This document shows positions 13,959 through 14,610 of a stretch of DNA of 14,610 nucleotides, in pieces. Positions within the stretch are counted from its first letter, which is position 1, and every line of letters begins with the position of its first letter. The stretch covers positions 1-14,610 of the forward strand of contig JBBRGO010000057.1 of assembly GCA_038224055.1 (NCBI GenBank), read 5' to 3'. The notes under the pieces were generated by a model. It ran no database searches. It was given only the letters and a program-made list of their open reading frames with translations, and had not been told where the DNA came from. The DNA comes from JBDSSS01 sp038224055 (GTDB lineage Bacteria; Actinomycetota; Actinomycetes; Actinomycetales; Dermatophilaceae). A program made the position numbers and the translations under genes.

Positions 13959-14610
13959 TCAGTACGCGAGGGCGCGGTCGACGCCGTCGAGGATCCGGTC
14001 GAGATCGGGGAGGAACTCGTCCTCCATCCGGCTCGGCGGGTACGGGATGTTGGCCCCGGCGACGCGGATGACGGGCGCCTCGAGCTCGTAGAAGCAGCGC
14101 TCGGTCACCTGGGCCGAGATCTCCGACGCCATCCCGAGGAAGCTGCTCGCCTCCTGGACGCAGACGAGCCGACCCGTCTTGCGGACCGAGTCGACGATCG
14201 CGTCGATCGGCAGCGGGGACAGGGAGCGCAGGTCGATCACCTCGACCGAGGTGCCCTCCGCCTCGGCAGCGGTGGCCGCCTCGACCATCGTCTTGACGAC
14301 CGGGCCGTAGCCGACGAGGGTCACGTCGGTCCCGGCGCGGACCACGTTGGCCTCGAAGAGCCCTCGCGGCGCCTCCGCCGCGGACGTGTCGTACTCGCCG
14401 CGGTCGTGGTAGCGCCGCTTCGGCTCGAAGAAGATGACGGGGTCGTCGCACGCGATCGCCTGCTGGATCATCCAGTGCGCGTCCTCGGCGTTCGAGCAGG
14501 CGACGACCCGCAGGCCGGCCGTGTGCGCGAAGTAGGCCTCGGGGCTCTCGGAGTGGTGCTCGGGGCTGCCGATGCCGCCGCCGAACGGGATCCGGATGAC
14601 CATCGGGATC
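13959..14610 (-). CDS. bkdB: 2-oxoacid dehydrogenase E1 component, beta subunit, N-terminal part missing
   Basis: The visible 216 residues are the C-terminal two-thirds of a thiamine-diphosphate E1-beta subunit, which with E1-alpha decarboxylates a 2-oxoacid and passes the acyl group to E2. The frame continues past base 14610 (residues I-P before M-V-I-R-I-P-F-G-G), so the ATG at 14603 is internal. Visible features are the end of the pyrimidine-binding domain (GIGSPEHHSESPEAYFAHT, then DDPVIFFEPKRRY) and the C-terminal transketolase-type domain (GTDVTLVGYGPVV, VIDLRSLSPLPIDAI, VCVQEASS). Ser-Pro-Glu-His-His-Ser matches the active-site His region of alpha2beta2 E1 enzymes. E1-alpha should lie just upstream, outside the window. 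Symbol bkdB is given by resemblance and by the adjacent bkdC-like gene. Confidence 0.9.
   Translation of the reverse strand, partial: IPMVIRIPFGGGIGSPEHHSESPEAYFAHTAGLRVVACSNAEDAHWMIQQAIACDDPVIFFEPKRRYHDRGEYDTSAAEAPRGLFEANVVRAGTDVTLVGYGPVVKTMVEAATAAEAEGTSVEVIDLRSLSPLPIDAIVDSVRKTGRLVCVQEASSFLGMASEISAQVTERCFYELEAPVIRVAGANIPYPPSRMEDEFLPDLDRILDGVDRALAY

Noticed and set aside
1..14610. Mobile elements, tRNA or rRNA genes, CRISPR arrays
   Set aside because: I looked on both strands and saw no transposase-like protein, long terminal repeats, spaced repeats or cloverleaf sequence. Composition is uniform, so there is no sign of recent transfer.

Overview
The window is a very GC-rich, densely coded stretch of a chromosome. 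GC-rich third codon positions, GTG starts, leaderless-type promoters and the gene families all point to a high-GC actinobacterium. My best guess is Micrococcales (Intrasporangiaceae-like), but that is a judgement from codon style and not a placement. There are ten protein-coding genes. The first and last run off the window. I see no tRNA, rRNA, CRISPR array, transposase or attachment site, and no gap between genes exceeds about 120 bases.

Layout. (1) 1-1788 (+): the 3' part of a 14-helix DHA2-type drug efflux gene. It converges, through a long bidirectional hairpin, on (2) a minus-strand run from 9116 down to 1860. In transcription order this run is an uncharacterised 489-residue protein, an Nramp divalent-metal transporter, two translationally coupled acyl-CoA dehydrogenase-like genes, a crotonase-fold protein lacking both hydratase glutamates, and a second MFS transporter. 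The acyl-CoA dehydrogenase pair plus crotonase look like one acyl-CoA oxidation module of unknown substrate. (3) 9238-9594 (+): a small DksA/TraR-type zinc-finger protein, divergent from the 489-residue gene. (4) A TetR repressor (minus) and a second DHA2 exporter (plus, with a soluble C-terminal extension of about 190 residues) diverge from a compact control region. (5) 12443-14610 (minus): E2 and part of E1-beta of a branched-chain 2-oxoacid dehydrogenase complex, convergent with the exporter through another shared hairpin.

Most notable observations. The TetR/exporter control region is exactly mirror-symmetric. A perfect CTGCAA-AG-TTGCAG palindrome supplies the -35 box of both promoters. 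Each side then has an 18-base spacer, a TAnnnT -10 box and 7 bases to an ATG with no leader, so both start codons lie the same distance from the palindrome centre. Separately, the octamer GTATGCCG occurs eight times on either strand, in different reading frames and in intergenic DNA, and often forces codons that are otherwise rare here. This suggests a DNA-level signal. Other items are a four-tract G-quadruplex motif behind the crotonase gene, a nested inverted repeat in front of it, a DksA-type zinc finger whose last cysteine is histidine, and the uncharacterised 489-residue protein.
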